From Polaribacter sargassicola (GTDB lineage: Bacteria > Bacteroidota > Bacteroidia > Flavobacteriales > Flavobacteriaceae): 64,000 nt of DNA. The stretch lies in assembly GCF_021991835.1 (NCBI RefSeq), contig NZ_JAHDAU010000008.1, positions 1-64,000 on the forward strand, read 5' to 3'. The position numbers and the translations under genes are program-made. Positions 27,833-36,028 of the stretch are shown here, piece by piece. The notes below the pieces were generated by a model, which saw nothing but the letters and a program-made list of their open reading frames with translations, was not told the origin of the DNA and ran no database searches. How positions within the stretch are numbered: the first letter of the stretch is position 1; the number at the start of each line of letters is the position of its first letter.

Positions 27833-28192
27833 TTAGCTCTTTGTAAAGTCCTTATCCTCTTTTAATAATGAAAATAACACCGATCTAAAAAAGGAGAGTA
27901 AAATACTAAAAAATAATGCTGTAAAGAAGCCGGAAACAGCAAAACCATCTATTAATTTATCTGCTAGTAATATTATAAATGCATTTATTACAAAAAGAAA
28001 TAATCCTAAAGTTACTATGGTTGCAGGTAAAGTAAAAAAAATTAAAAGTGGCTTAACAAACATATTTAATAATGCAATAACTACAGCCACAATAATTGCA
28101 GAACTATAACCAGCTACAGAAACACCTGGTAAAATATTAGCCAAAACTACAACTGCTAAGGCCGTTAATAAAATTTTTAAAAATGTTTTCAT
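27833..28192 (-). CDS. Small membrane protein, phage-holin-4-like family
   Basis: 119 residues with about four membrane segments (ILLTALAVVVLANIL, AIIVAVVIALLNMFV, ATIVTLGLFLFVINAFIILL, FFTALFFSILLSFF) and a charged cytoplasmic tail (KEDKDFTKS). This is the layout of the widespread 'phage holin family' (DUF360-type) inner-membrane proteins, which are usually chromosomal and not proven holins. It is the last host gene before the island's left end and shows no sign of belonging to it. Confidence 0.8.
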   Translation of the reverse strand: MKTFLKILLTALAVVVLANILPGVSVAGYSSAIIVAVVIALLNMFVKPLLIFFTLPATIVTLGLFLFVINAFIILLADKLIDGFAVSGFFTALFFSILLSFFRSVLFSLLKEDKDFTKS

Positions 28193-28330
28193 ACTATTAT
28201 AATTTAATAAACTAAAAGCGAAAACTATACCAAGTTAAAGAACCTGCTTTTTTGTCAGACTTTATTATTGAGAAATTTATTTTAATAAGACAGTATTTAT
28301 AAACAACATACTTAATGTCTTCTATTAAAA

Positions 28331-28366
28331 TAAAAAAACCTAGTAATCTAATGATTACTAGGTTTT
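28331..28366 (-). terminator. Displaced original terminator of tRNA-Asp
   Basis: AAAACCTAGTAATC (28335-28348) pairs perfectly with GATTACTAGGTTTT (28353-28366). On the minus strand a T run follows. It abuts the 18-bp fragment of the tRNA-Asp 3' end at 28366-28383, exactly where a terminator would sit if the 21-kb island were removed. Confidence 0.85.
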
Positions 28367-28383
28367 GCGGTCTGGACGGGACT
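28366..28383 (-). repeat. Left attachment site (fragment of tRNA-Asp 3' end)
   Basis: The 18 bases tgcggtctggacgggact are identical to 49451-49468, which cover the 3' end, discriminator, acceptor arm and half of the T-arm of tRNA-Asp. Beyond this the two sites diverge. There is no room for the rest of a tRNA here, so this is an attachment-site copy and not a gene. Confidence 0.9.
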
Positions 28384-28440
28384 ACCCGTTTACACCTATT
28401 TCCCTTATATACAGTTATTTAAAACCTAACAATAATAAAC

Positions 28441-28457
28441 TCCTCCGAATAACACAC
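28441..28457 (+). repeat. Candidate integrase arm site, left end
   Basis: TCCTCCGAATAAcACAC, 57 bases inside the left attachment site, matches 49334-49350 at 16 of 17 positions in the same orientation. A matching motif near both ends of an integrated element suggests integrase arm-type binding sites; this is inference. Confidence 0.45.
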
Positions 28458-28566
28458 CTATTAATACAATAGTTGTTTAATATTTTAATGAACGATTTGC
28501 GTTTGATTGCATTGTAAAGATACAAAAAATAACCACCATAACTAACTCATTATCAATATATAAAAA

Positions 28567-28606
28567 CAAAAAAAAACCGTTACTAAATTAATAGAAACGG
28601 TTTTTA
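28567..28606 (-). terminator. Intrinsic terminator after the DUF6266 gene
   Basis: AAACCGTT pairs with AACGGTTT around a loop of about 13 bases, with a long T run on the minus strand. It begins about 25 bases past the DUF6266 stop. Confidence 0.8.
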
Positions 28607-28629
28607 AAATGTATTTAAACCTAAAAAAT

Positions 28630-29271
28630 TTAAGCAGCCGTACCAGAGCCTAAATACACACTATTAGATACTAGACTACCATCGGCAGAAACAAACGCCA
28701 TAAATAGCTCTACTGTGTCACCTGCATAGGTATTTGGTATTGTAACCACCTGCGAACCTACAGTTCTATCAGCACCATCCAGAATAGAAATTGATTCTTT
28801 TTTACTTGGATTGTAAACCAATACCATTGCTTTGTCTGTTACATTTGCATTACCTTCTGCGGAGTTATCATCCCAATCAAAACTTACTTGTCCTGGTGTT
28901 GTTAAATCGGTTGTTCCATTCAATACTCCTGATAAAGAACCTCTACTTAATAAAGCTAAAGAGTAATCAATCGTAAAGTTAGGTGCAGCACCGCCTACCG
29001 CATTATTTAACACATAAGACATAGCAGCATTAAATTCCGTTTTCTTGGTCGCAAATGCTTTATAACCAATTTTTATAAAACCTTTGTTAGCCTGTAAGTA
29101 CTCCAAAGTAATCGTAAATTTATTACGTTGGTTTACTTGTCCTTCTGTTCGTGGGTTTGCCACACTTGATGGTTTGATTCTTAAATAATCAATACCTTTC
29201 CAACTACCGCCAATAACGTTACCAACTTTACCAGATAGTCCTCCTAAAATTCCCTGAGATATTTTTCCCAT
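28630..29271 (-). CDS. DUF6266 family protein
   Basis: 213 residues. The start MGKISQGILGGLSGKVGNV with WKGIDYLRIKPSS is characteristic of the Bacteroidota family I know as DUF6266, whose function is unknown. The second half looks like a beta-sandwich (QVSFDWDDNSAEGN, KAMVLVYNPSKKES, TVELFMAFVSADG), as in fibronectin-like folds. There is no signal peptide or membrane segment. It is the leftmost gene of the island, with its own terminator, and is probably cargo. Confidence 0.7.
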   Translation of the reverse strand: MGKISQGILGGLSGKVGNVIGGSWKGIDYLRIKPSSVANPRTEGQVNQRNKFTITLEYLQANKGFIKIGYKAFATKKTEFNAAMSYVLNNAVGGAAPNFTIDYSLALLSRGSLSGVLNGTTDLTTPGQVSFDWDDNSAEGNANVTDKAMVLVYNPSKKESISILDGADRTVGSQVVTIPNTYAGDTVELFMAFVSADGSLVSNSVYLGSGTAA

Positions 29272-29408
29272 TCTTATATAAATTTAAAATTAATACTTGT
29301 TCGAATTTGGTACGGACTTTATATTGCTTTTAAACCTTGTTATTTTAACGAATATAGCTATTATTATACCACTTTGTAAGAGTTTTAGAGGTATATGATA
29401 CCTTTGCA

Positions 29409-29849
29409 TTAGACTTCTTTATTTTGCATTATTTTGAAAGAATTACGGATATATGCCACTTTTAAAACTGCCATTTTATTAATAAAATTTTGTAACTCTT
29501 TTTCTTTTTTAGAAATTACCTCTACTGCTTTTATGTGCTTTTTCATCTGGTTATTATTTTTTTTAGTAGAATTAAAAGTTTTTTTAAGTACATTTCTACA
29601 ATCATCTATTGAGATAAACGGAATAACACTACCTTTTAAGTAATACGCATAAAAACCACCTATTTGTAGCATCATGGATAAATGAAATAATGTGTTTTTT
29701 GTTTCTTCTGTAAAAGTGGTAACAACAAAACAGTTAGCACAGGGATCTGTTAAAGGTTTACCGCTGTTTAGACCTTTGTTTAGAATGAAAAAATGAGGGT
29801 TCGAGTAAGTGCGACCAGGTTTGTGTGTTTTTAGTTCAAAAGTTGACAT
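29409..29849 (-). CDS. Small island protein, DUF6943-like
   Basis: 146 residues from the ATG at 29849. An upstream in-frame ATG at 29891 adds 14 residues of unlikely composition. The N-terminal part (KTHKPGRTYSNPHFFILNKGLNSGKPL and then DPCANCFV) resembles a small family from Bacteroidota mobile elements that I know as DUF6943. I am moderately sure of the family and have no function for it. The C-terminal half is Lys-rich and probably helical (about 90-146). A CxxC-like pair (CANC) could bind metal. Confidence 0.6.
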   Translation of the reverse strand: MSTFELKTHKPGRTYSNPHFFILNKGLNSGKPLTDPCANCFVVTTFTEETKNTLFHLSMMLQIGGFYAYYLKGSVIPFISIDDCRNVLKKTFNSTKKNNNQMKKHIKAVEVISKKEKELQNFINKMAVLKVAYIRNSFKIMQNKEV

Positions 29850-29891
29850 AGTTATCCAAATTAAAATTGCTACGCTACGCTTCGCGAACAT

Positions 29892-30252
29892 TTTTTTGGA
29901 AAAGAAAAAAAAGATGTGCTACCCAAAAGGGCCTTAGGAAAAGGCTGTCAAGGTTTTTGGGTAAAAGTTTTTTATATAACCATGTTTATTTAAACGTTTA
30001 AAATGATGTGAAAAAAGTTTTATCCAAAACCCGTAGGGCTTGACCTTTACAGCCTGTAAGCGGTGGCTGATGCAAGGCACTTATATTTGCTATCTTTTTA
30101 TTTATTTTTATGTTACTAAATTTTGTGTTTTAAATAAAAACAACAGTAATAATATGATTGAATTTATTTTTGTATATTTAAGTTCTTTTTTCAAGCCTAT
30201 TATTTAGGCTTTACATAGCAATTTTACCCATATCATTGATATGGGTTTTTTA
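29892..30252. other. Intergenic stretch with a possible plus-strand small RNA
   Basis: No reading frame of note. On the plus strand there is a TATATTTG box (30082-30089) and, about 140 bases on, two hairpins. The first has AAGCCTA/TTAGGCTT arms near 30195-30212. The second, at 30223-30250, is a good intrinsic terminator. The part at 29900-30080 is GC-richer than its surroundings, with GGGCTTGACC- and CCTGTAAGCGG-like words I cannot assign. Confidence 0.4.
30223..30250 (+). terminator. Plus-strand intrinsic terminator
   Basis: ACCCATATCA pairs with TGATATGGGT, and a T run follows on the plus strand. No plus-strand gene lies upstream, which is why a small RNA is suspected. It also abuts the stop of the convergent SRAP gene. 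Confidence 0.65.
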
Positions 30253-30990
30253 TTAAAATAAACTTTGTTGATAAGCTACTTTATCTAAAATACTTGGGAC
30301 ATTAGTATTTATTTTATTGGAAAACAAACTTGTAGAAACTGGATAATTAATTATTTCTTGTTTTGTAAATGTGTGTAATAAAATTTTAATTGTTTCATCA
30401 TCCGTAACATTTAACCAATCATAATAGTCTGAAGGATCTAATATTAAAGGCATTCTATAACTGCCTAACTTATTGGGTGTATTGTGTATTTCTTTAAACA
30501 TATTATTTGCTTCTGTAGTAATGATAGAAGCAGAATATATTGGTGTTGATTCGTTATCATCAATAACAGAATAAACGCCTGCAAAGGCAATTAAATCGTG
30601 GTTTTTTTCTTTAAAATAATAAGGTATTTTATTTTTTATACCAAGTGCAGAATGAGGTTCGAACAAACCATCTGCAAGAATTAAACAACGTTGCTTTCTT
30701 ATAAATTGACTAAATAAATTGCTATCATACAACCTTTCTTTGGTTGCATTTAAAGTGTTGGTTTTTATTAAAAAATCTTTTCTTTTGGATAAATCATAAT
30801 TTGTTGGTAACAAACCCCAAAGAGAAAGGTCTATAGTTGCTGATGTACCTTGTTTTATGATTGCCAAATGTTTAGTTTCCCATCCATTAAAATGATAATA
30901 AGGCTCAAAAGAGAAAGGTATGTTAAAAAACATTTTTGACTTTTTTTCTATATCTTTTGCTGATTTAGTTAATGAAATATGGAAACACAT
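30253..30990 (-). CDS. SOS response-associated peptidase (SRAP/HMCES/YedK) family
   Basis: 245 residues starting MCFH, so the catalytic Cys2 is exposed after Met removal, as the family requires. Further family blocks are WGLLPTNYD, NATKERLYDS, RCLILADGLFEPH with the glutamate, and HNTPNKLGSYRMPLIL. SRAP proteins form a covalent link with abasic sites in single-stranded DNA and protect them. The segment between the His and the RMP motif is longer and more diverged than in YedK. It lies in the island, divergent from the 97-residue unknown gene, and may serve the element's single-stranded replication stage or repair after restriction. Confidence 0.85.
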   Translation of the reverse strand: MCFHISLTKSAKDIEKKSKMFFNIPFSFEPYYHFNGWETKHLAIIKQGTSATIDLSLWGLLPTNYDLSKRKDFLIKTNTLNATKERLYDSNLFSQFIRKQRCLILADGLFEPHSALGIKNKIPYYFKEKNHDLIAFAGVYSVIDDNESTPIYSASIITTEANNMFKEIHNTPNKLGSYRMPLILDPSDYYDWLNVTDDETIKILLHTFTKQEIINYPVSTSLFSNKINTNVPSILDKVAYQQSLF

Positions 30991-31022
30991 TTTAGTAATT
31001 TTGTATAAAAATATAAAAAAAA

Positions 31023-31316
31023 ATGAATCTTACTAAGCTACATATTGATTGTAAAAAAAATGGTAGAAAAGTCTTTGAAAGTTTTAAACATCATATAAAA
31101 TACTATCCATTTGAGGGAGAAATAGACATACAAGGCTGTATTGATTATGATATTGAAAAAGAGTTTGGTAGAAGTGTTTTAAAACATCATATTACTGGAA
31201 ATGAAAGTAGCATTCAATTAAAAACAATGTGTAAAATTGTTGAATCTTACAAAACAATAATTATAAGTACTTGCTGGAAATATGCTGAAAATTTTATTGA
31301 AAATAAAAAAAATTAA
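31023..31316 (+). CDS. Hypothetical protein, 97 residues
   Basis: The only island gene on the plus strand. I do not recognise it. It has several His, Cys and Lys residues (HIDCKKNGRK, KHHIKYYPFEGE, QGCIDYD, TMCKIVE, STCWKYAENF), no signal peptide and no membrane segment. TAATTTTG at 30996-31003 is a plausible -7 box, 20 bases before the start. It is divergent from the SRAP gene with only 32 bases between starts, so the two are probably regulated from a shared region. Confidence 0.55.
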   Translation: MNLTKLHIDCKKNGRKVFESFKHHIKYYPFEGEIDIQGCIDYDIEKEFGRSVLKHHITGNESSIQLKTMCKIVESYKTIIISTCWKYAENFIENKKN

Positions 31317-32036
31317 AGTACCTAGTGCGTTGGCAGCAGCGAGAATAAGTGTATTTTTTTTATTTGTGCTTATCTAATTTATCTTATTGGTTTTCTTAAA
31401 AGTAGATTCTTATTTTTTTAGATAGAGCATTATTTTATATTTTGATATTAATTTTATTAATTATACATACATCTACTTTTAGTAAAAACAATCTTACCTA
31501 ATTGCTTTGCAAATAAAAAAACATACTCTTATTGGCTTTTTTTTGATTTTGTAGGTGCTTTATAAATTGTCTTTAATTTTCTACTCATAATTATATAGTT
31601 CTTAAGTTTTATTTAAAGTTGCCACAAGCACTTATAAAAACAATGCATTAAAGTACCGCTTTTGTTAAACTATCTAAATGTTATTATTCATATCGGAATT
31701 GAGCGTTGGATGGGCGGCTATTTTACATAATAGCAGTTATAACTACCTGTAGTTTACGAAAGAGTATTATAACTTCTATTATGTAACTTAGCTTTGGGGA
31801 GTTTTGTGTTTTATGAAAACAATATTAAAGATTGCTTTTTGTAGTTGTGTTTGAGTTTGCGAAAATACAAGCTATAAAATGCAAGTACCTTTAGAATATT
31901 AAAACGCTAAACTTGTGGTGGCGCGCGGAACAACACAAAAGACAGAGGGTTTTTGCTTTTCGCAAAAAACTGGGTTTTGGGTTGTGGGGAGTTGCTAATA
32001 CTTAAATAATTCTACCTTTTTTAGCTATCATTTTTA
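31317..32036. other. Structured non-coding stretch of the island
   Basis: 720 bases with no convincing gene. It holds a strong interrupted hairpin (31723-31786), two GCGTTGG words (31327 and 31703 regions), a GC-richer patch with GTGGTGGCGCGCGGAAC (about 31914-31930), and a hairpin of GTTTTTGC and GCAAAAA arms near 31950. A 19-codon frame on the minus strand (31588 to 31529) is too short to call. Candidates are a replication or transfer origin, a structured RNA or a non-coding repeat. Confidence 0.45.
31723..31786. repeat. Long interrupted inverted repeat
   Basis: TTACATAATAG (31723-31733) pairs with CTATTATGTAA (31776-31786), and GTTATAA (31736-31742) pairs with TTATAAC (31767-31773). That gives 18 base pairs with a 2x2 internal loop and a 24-base apical loop. 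No T run follows on either strand, so it is not a terminator. Confidence 0.7.
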
Positions 32037-35000
32037 TTATTTTAATATCTTATCCGTTAAATCTTGGTATGTTTTAACTACATCATATTTTAAATTTTCT
32101 GAACCTAATTTTGCAAAATGTTTACGAGCATATTCAATTTTTAACTCTTCTGCTCCTTTTAATTGCATTGTACTCATTGAGCCTTTGGTTTCTGCAATAA
32201 AGTAAACGTGTTTTACTTCTTTGGTTTCAAAAACAATTGCCCAATCTGGATTGTAATTCCCTACTGGTGTTGGAATTTTAAAGCCACTTGGTAATTTTGC
32301 ATAAACAATAGCTCCTGTCTCTAATTCTTGTGCAAATGCTCTTTCTGTTTTTGAATCTGTTTTTACATAATCGTAAATATGTTTTTGGACTTCTAAAACA
32401 TTTTCTTGCAATGAACCATTAAAATTATTTACTGTAAAAACATCATCAGAATAAGTTTCTTCTGTTTTATGATAGGTAATATTATTGATTAAGGTTGCTG
32501 CTTTTTCTTCATTTATAAACCTGGAAACTTCTGTTATAAAATGCTCTGGATTTTCTTTAAACTGAACAAAACTAGTAGGTTTTATTTGCGTAAGAATTGC
32601 GGTTGCTGTTTTTCTTGTAATATGTGCATTTTTGGCAATTTCTTTAATTAAATCATAGGTAGTGTTTCCTAAAATACTGGCAGTTTTATAGGTTTGTTGT
32701 TTTGTTTTGCTAAAACTACCTCCTGTTTTCAATGTTTCAGCACTCATTCCTTCTCTTTGTTCTCCTGTAGCAATATGAACCGTTACTTTACGTACACTTA
32801 ACTGATTATCAATAGCTGACACACTCTTTTTAATCAATTCATTCGTATCAAAATCTACATCATACAAGGTTTTTACTTTTATCTTACTCCATAAAGCTTG
32901 AAACTCTTTTTTAGCAAAATTTTCATTTACTTTTAATTCTTTAGGTAAATTTTCTGCTTTCGCATTTGAAGATGCTTTAAACGTATCAACCTCGTGTATT
33001 TTGGTAATAATCGTCGCAAATTCTTCTTTATGGTTTTCCAGTTCAGGTATGGTTGTAAATGTATTTTTATCTATAGCTTCTACTAAAACTTCAGTTACTT
33101 TATAATCTTTATCTATATATCCTTTAACTCTAAAATCTATAATAACATCTGTTGCAATCATTTCATCAAAAGCAAAGGTTTCTCCTGCTTTGTTTGTTAA
33201 TTCTAAGTCTTTCAAAACAGAAGTTGTTAATCTTGTTGGTCTGCCTGATAAAGAAGCCAAAATTTCGTTTTGTAATTCTTTTGCAAACGTATCATAAGAT
33301 TCACTTGCTACAACTGTTAAGGTATTGATATCAAAAAACTCTGAATCTAAGGTTTCAACATCCATACGGTTACCGTGTTTGTCTACACAAATACGCAAAC
33401 CACGACCAATTTCTTGACGTTTAGAAATAGTAGATTGACTATGTTTTAGCGTACAAATTTGAAAAATATTTGGATTATCCCAACCTTCACGTAAAGCAGA
33501 GTGTGAAAAAATAAAACGTACAGGTTCTTCTAAACTCAATAAACGTTCTTTGTTTTTCATAATTAAATCATAGGCAGAAATATCATCACTTCCGCCTTGA
33601 CCACGTGATTCTTTAGAATCTATGGCTTTTCCTTTTTTATCAACAGAAAAATAACCGCTATGTACTTTAGTAACATCGTGTTTTTCTAAATAGGCATTGT
33701 AGTCTGCATCAAAAAGTGATTTTTGAGCAATAGCATTGTTATATTCTTCTTCAAAAACCTGTTCGTATTCAGCTTTTATTTGTTCTCCACTTTCGTTGTA
33801 CGCTCTGTATTTTGCTACTTCATCAATAAAAAATAACGATAAGGTTTTTATGCCTTTTTTAAATAATTCACGTTCTTTTTCTATGTGAGATAATACGGTT
33901 TCTCTTATTTGTATGCGCCTAACGTGTTCTTCTGAAACATTACCACTAACTTGACCTACAGAAAGCACTACACCATTGGTAAAACTAACCGTATTTGTTT
34001 TGGCATTAATCTCTGAAATTACATAGCCTTTGTATTGCTCTAAGTCGTTTGAAGCAGAAAATATGTCTTCAGTTTGAGAAAAGTTTTTACTTGTTTTCTT
34101 TATGCCTGTTTTCTGCTTTATTTCATATTCTATTTTTGCCGTTGGGTATTTATTCTTAGAAACGGTAATTGCATCTAAAAACAAGAAGGAATTTGTACCC
34201 GTATTTTCTTTAACTTCAATCCCTTTTACTTTTATCTTTTTTACTAATTTTTGATTAAAAGCATCTACAGCATCTAACCGATATACTTTATTAAAGCGTT
34301 CTTTTTCTGTAGTAACCGTTTTACCATGTAGGTTTTTAGATTTCGTTTTTACTTTTTTATGTGTAGCAGAAAAACGAGTGATAAACAACGGATTAAACTC
34401 GTGCAACATTTTTTCTGCAGTATCTCCAAAACGTTGTGGCTCATCAATAATTAAAATAGGTCTGGCTCTTTTTATGATATCAATGGGTTTTTCTGACTGT
34501 AAAGAATCTAGTTTTTGATAAATTTTACGTGCCTCCTTACCTCTTGTAGCAAAGGCTTGGTAGTTCATAATCAACACCTCAATTTCAGCACTATTACCAA
34601 ATTGTTTTATGTTTACTAGATTCGATTTATTTTTAGTATCGTAGATATTAAAACGTATCTTTTTACCATAGGTTTCCTGAAAATGTTCTGCCGTAATTTT
34701 TAAAGATTTATGTACTCCTTCTCTAATAGCTACAGAAGGCACCATTATGATATATTTGTTCCAGCCATACAACTTGTGCATCTCTAGCATCATTTTGGTG
34801 TACACGTAGGTTTTACCCGTACCTGTTTCCATTTCTACGGTAAAATTGTAACCTCCATCTAGTTTTTTTACAGGTTTTATATTTTGTTCACGCTGTAAGT
34901 TTTGTACGTTTTTAAGTATGTCTGTATCTGTAAGTTCAATTTTTTTGTTTGAAAAAATTTCTTGTACATACATACCTTCTCTACCCACCACTTCTTTACG

Positions 35001-35087
35001 TGTTCCTTTGGTTTGCCCATTAAAAACACGCACCAAATTATTGACAGCATTGGTTTGGTATTGCTGTTGTTTAAATTTTAATTTCAT
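32037..35087 (-). CDS. Type III restriction endonuclease subunit Res
   Basis: 1016 residues, the usual size of Res. An SF2 helicase core has Walker A TGTGKT at 88-93, the DEAH-box variant IIDEPQRFGD near 214-223, and motif VI around SKRQEIGRGLRICVDK. The C-terminal endonuclease has the PD-(D/E)XK pattern NPDWAIVFE followed by YFIAETKG. Res with Mod translocates along DNA and cuts near unmodified sites. It is the last gene of the six-gene operon starting at 42685, with 52 bases to the DinD-like gene. All motifs look intact, so restriction activity is plausible. Confidence 0.92.
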   Translation of the reverse strand: MKLKFKQQQYQTNAVNNLVRVFNGQTKGTRKEVVGREGMYVQEIFSNKKIELTDTDILKNVQNLQREQNIKPVKKLDGGYNFTVEMETGTGKTYVYTKMMLEMHKLYGWNKYIIMVPSVAIREGVHKSLKITAEHFQETYGKKIRFNIYDTKNKSNLVNIKQFGNSAEIEVLIMNYQAFATRGKEARKIYQKLDSLQSEKPIDIIKRARPILIIDEPQRFGDTAEKMLHEFNPLFITRFSATHKKVKTKSKNLHGKTVTTEKERFNKVYRLDAVDAFNQKLVKKIKVKGIEVKENTGTNSFLFLDAITVSKNKYPTAKIEYEIKQKTGIKKTSKNFSQTEDIFSASNDLEQYKGYVISEINAKTNTVSFTNGVVLSVGQVSGNVSEEHVRRIQIRETVLSHIEKERELFKKGIKTLSLFFIDEVAKYRAYNESGEQIKAEYEQVFEEEYNNAIAQKSLFDADYNAYLEKHDVTKVHSGYFSVDKKGKAIDSKESRGQGGSDDISAYDLIMKNKERLLSLEEPVRFIFSHSALREGWDNPNIFQICTLKHSQSTISKRQEIGRGLRICVDKHGNRMDVETLDSEFFDINTLTVVASESYDTFAKELQNEILASLSGRPTRLTTSVLKDLELTNKAGETFAFDEMIATDVIIDFRVKGYIDKDYKVTEVLVEAIDKNTFTTIPELENHKEEFATIITKIHEVDTFKASSNAKAENLPKELKVNENFAKKEFQALWSKIKVKTLYDVDFDTNELIKKSVSAIDNQLSVRKVTVHIATGEQREGMSAETLKTGGSFSKTKQQTYKTASILGNTTYDLIKEIAKNAHITRKTATAILTQIKPTSFVQFKENPEHFITEVSRFINEEKAATLINNITYHKTEETYSDDVFTVNNFNGSLQENVLEVQKHIYDYVKTDSKTERAFAQELETGAIVYAKLPSGFKIPTPVGNYNPDWAIVFETKEVKHVYFIAETKGSMSTMQLKGAEELKIEYARKHFAKLGSENLKYDVVKTYQDLTDKILK

Positions 35088-35139
35088 ATTCGTTTGTGAG
35101 CTTTAGTAGTCTACTAATTCTATAAAACTGCGTTGAATT

Positions 35140-35991
35140 TTAGTTATTCTTGCTTTTCAGCTTTTTCTGATCTTTTTGTTCAACCTTTTTTATGCTTTCT
35201 TCTACGGGTAAATCTTCAGGCATTGTTCCACCAATTTCTTCAATTGTTTCTCTTACTTTTTTACCTACTGCAAAGTGCGCTTTGTTAGCATTTTCTTTCC
35301 CTTTTATTTTTTCTCTTTTTAATTTTTCTTCGGTTTGCGTGGCACGAAATAAATTTGCAGCTAATTCTGTGCTGCCCATATGGTCAAGGATTTGTTGGCT
35401 TTTCTTTAATCCTTTCTTTTTGTGAATTTCTTTTGCACCTAACCCCCCATATAAACCTTGATAACCATGATTTTGAAACACAGCATATTCCCAAGGTTTA
35501 ATTACACCTGCATCTTTGGCTGCTGCTGCTAGTTGGGTATTATGCTTTTTCATTTCATCTCGTAAAAAAAGTCTTTTTTTCTCTTCTGTATCTAGTTGAT
35601 TATATTCTTCTAATTGTTGAAGCTCTTGCAAGCGTGTTTGAACTGCGAAATAGGTTTGCCCCAAAGCCACAATTTCTTTTGATGCATCGGCATTTTGAAC
35701 TATTAAATAGCAAAAGTATCGAGATAACTTATAACTAGACATTTCTCTTTCTGCACCACTTCCTATGGCTACCATCTCGTTGAACTCAACGATATGGTCT
35801 GAAAGATTTTGTTCACTTTGTTTACAGGCTATTGACGCTTTTTGTAGGACTTTAGTGAAGTTTCTAAAATCAGAATAATCTAGAGCTTTTGACAATTGTC
35901 TTGCTTGCCAATATTCTATACCATTTTCATCTATATGTTTTATTTGTTCAAATAGACTATTGTCTTCGTTATGTATGGATACTTTACTCAT
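35140..35991 (-). CDS. dinD: DinD-like protein with BRO-N-type N-terminus
   Basis: 283 residues matching DNA-damage-inducible protein D: SLFEQIKHIDENGIEYWQAR and LSKALDYSDFRNF at the start, then SSYKLSRYFCYLIVQNADASK, and a C-terminal half with HNTQLAAAAKDAGV and MGSTELAANLFRATQTEEKL. E. coli DinD is SOS-induced and inhibits RecA filament functions in vitro. Here it lies between mod (37-base gap) and res (52-base gap), so it is part of the cassette. Regulation or damping of repair during restriction is a guess. The tail is Lys-rich. Confidence 0.85.
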   Translation of the reverse strand: MSKVSIHNEDNSLFEQIKHIDENGIEYWQARQLSKALDYSDFRNFTKVLQKASIACKQSEQNLSDHIVEFNEMVAIGSGAEREMSSYKLSRYFCYLIVQNADASKEIVALGQTYFAVQTRLQELQQLEEYNQLDTEEKKRLFLRDEMKKHNTQLAAAAKDAGVIKPWEYAVFQNHGYQGLYGGLGAKEIHKKKGLKKSQQILDHMGSTELAANLFRATQTEEKLKREKIKGKENANKAHFAVGKKVRETIEEIGGTMPEDLPVEESIKKVEQKDQKKLKSKNN

Positions 35992-36028
35992 CTTTTTTTA
36001 ATTACTCTTGTTATAAACGAATACCTTT

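Noticed and set aside
28366..28383. A second, truncated tRNA-Asp gene or pseudogene.
   Set aside because: Only 18 bases match and the following DNA has no trace of the D-arm or anticodon arm. An attachment-site copy explains it, since it pairs with the integrase and the right-end repeat.
31317..32036. Integron attC site suggested by GTTGGAT-type words and an imperfect hairpin.
   Set aside because: I could not find the complementary RYYYAAC core at the right place, and there is no integron integrase in the window. The hairpin is reported only as structure.
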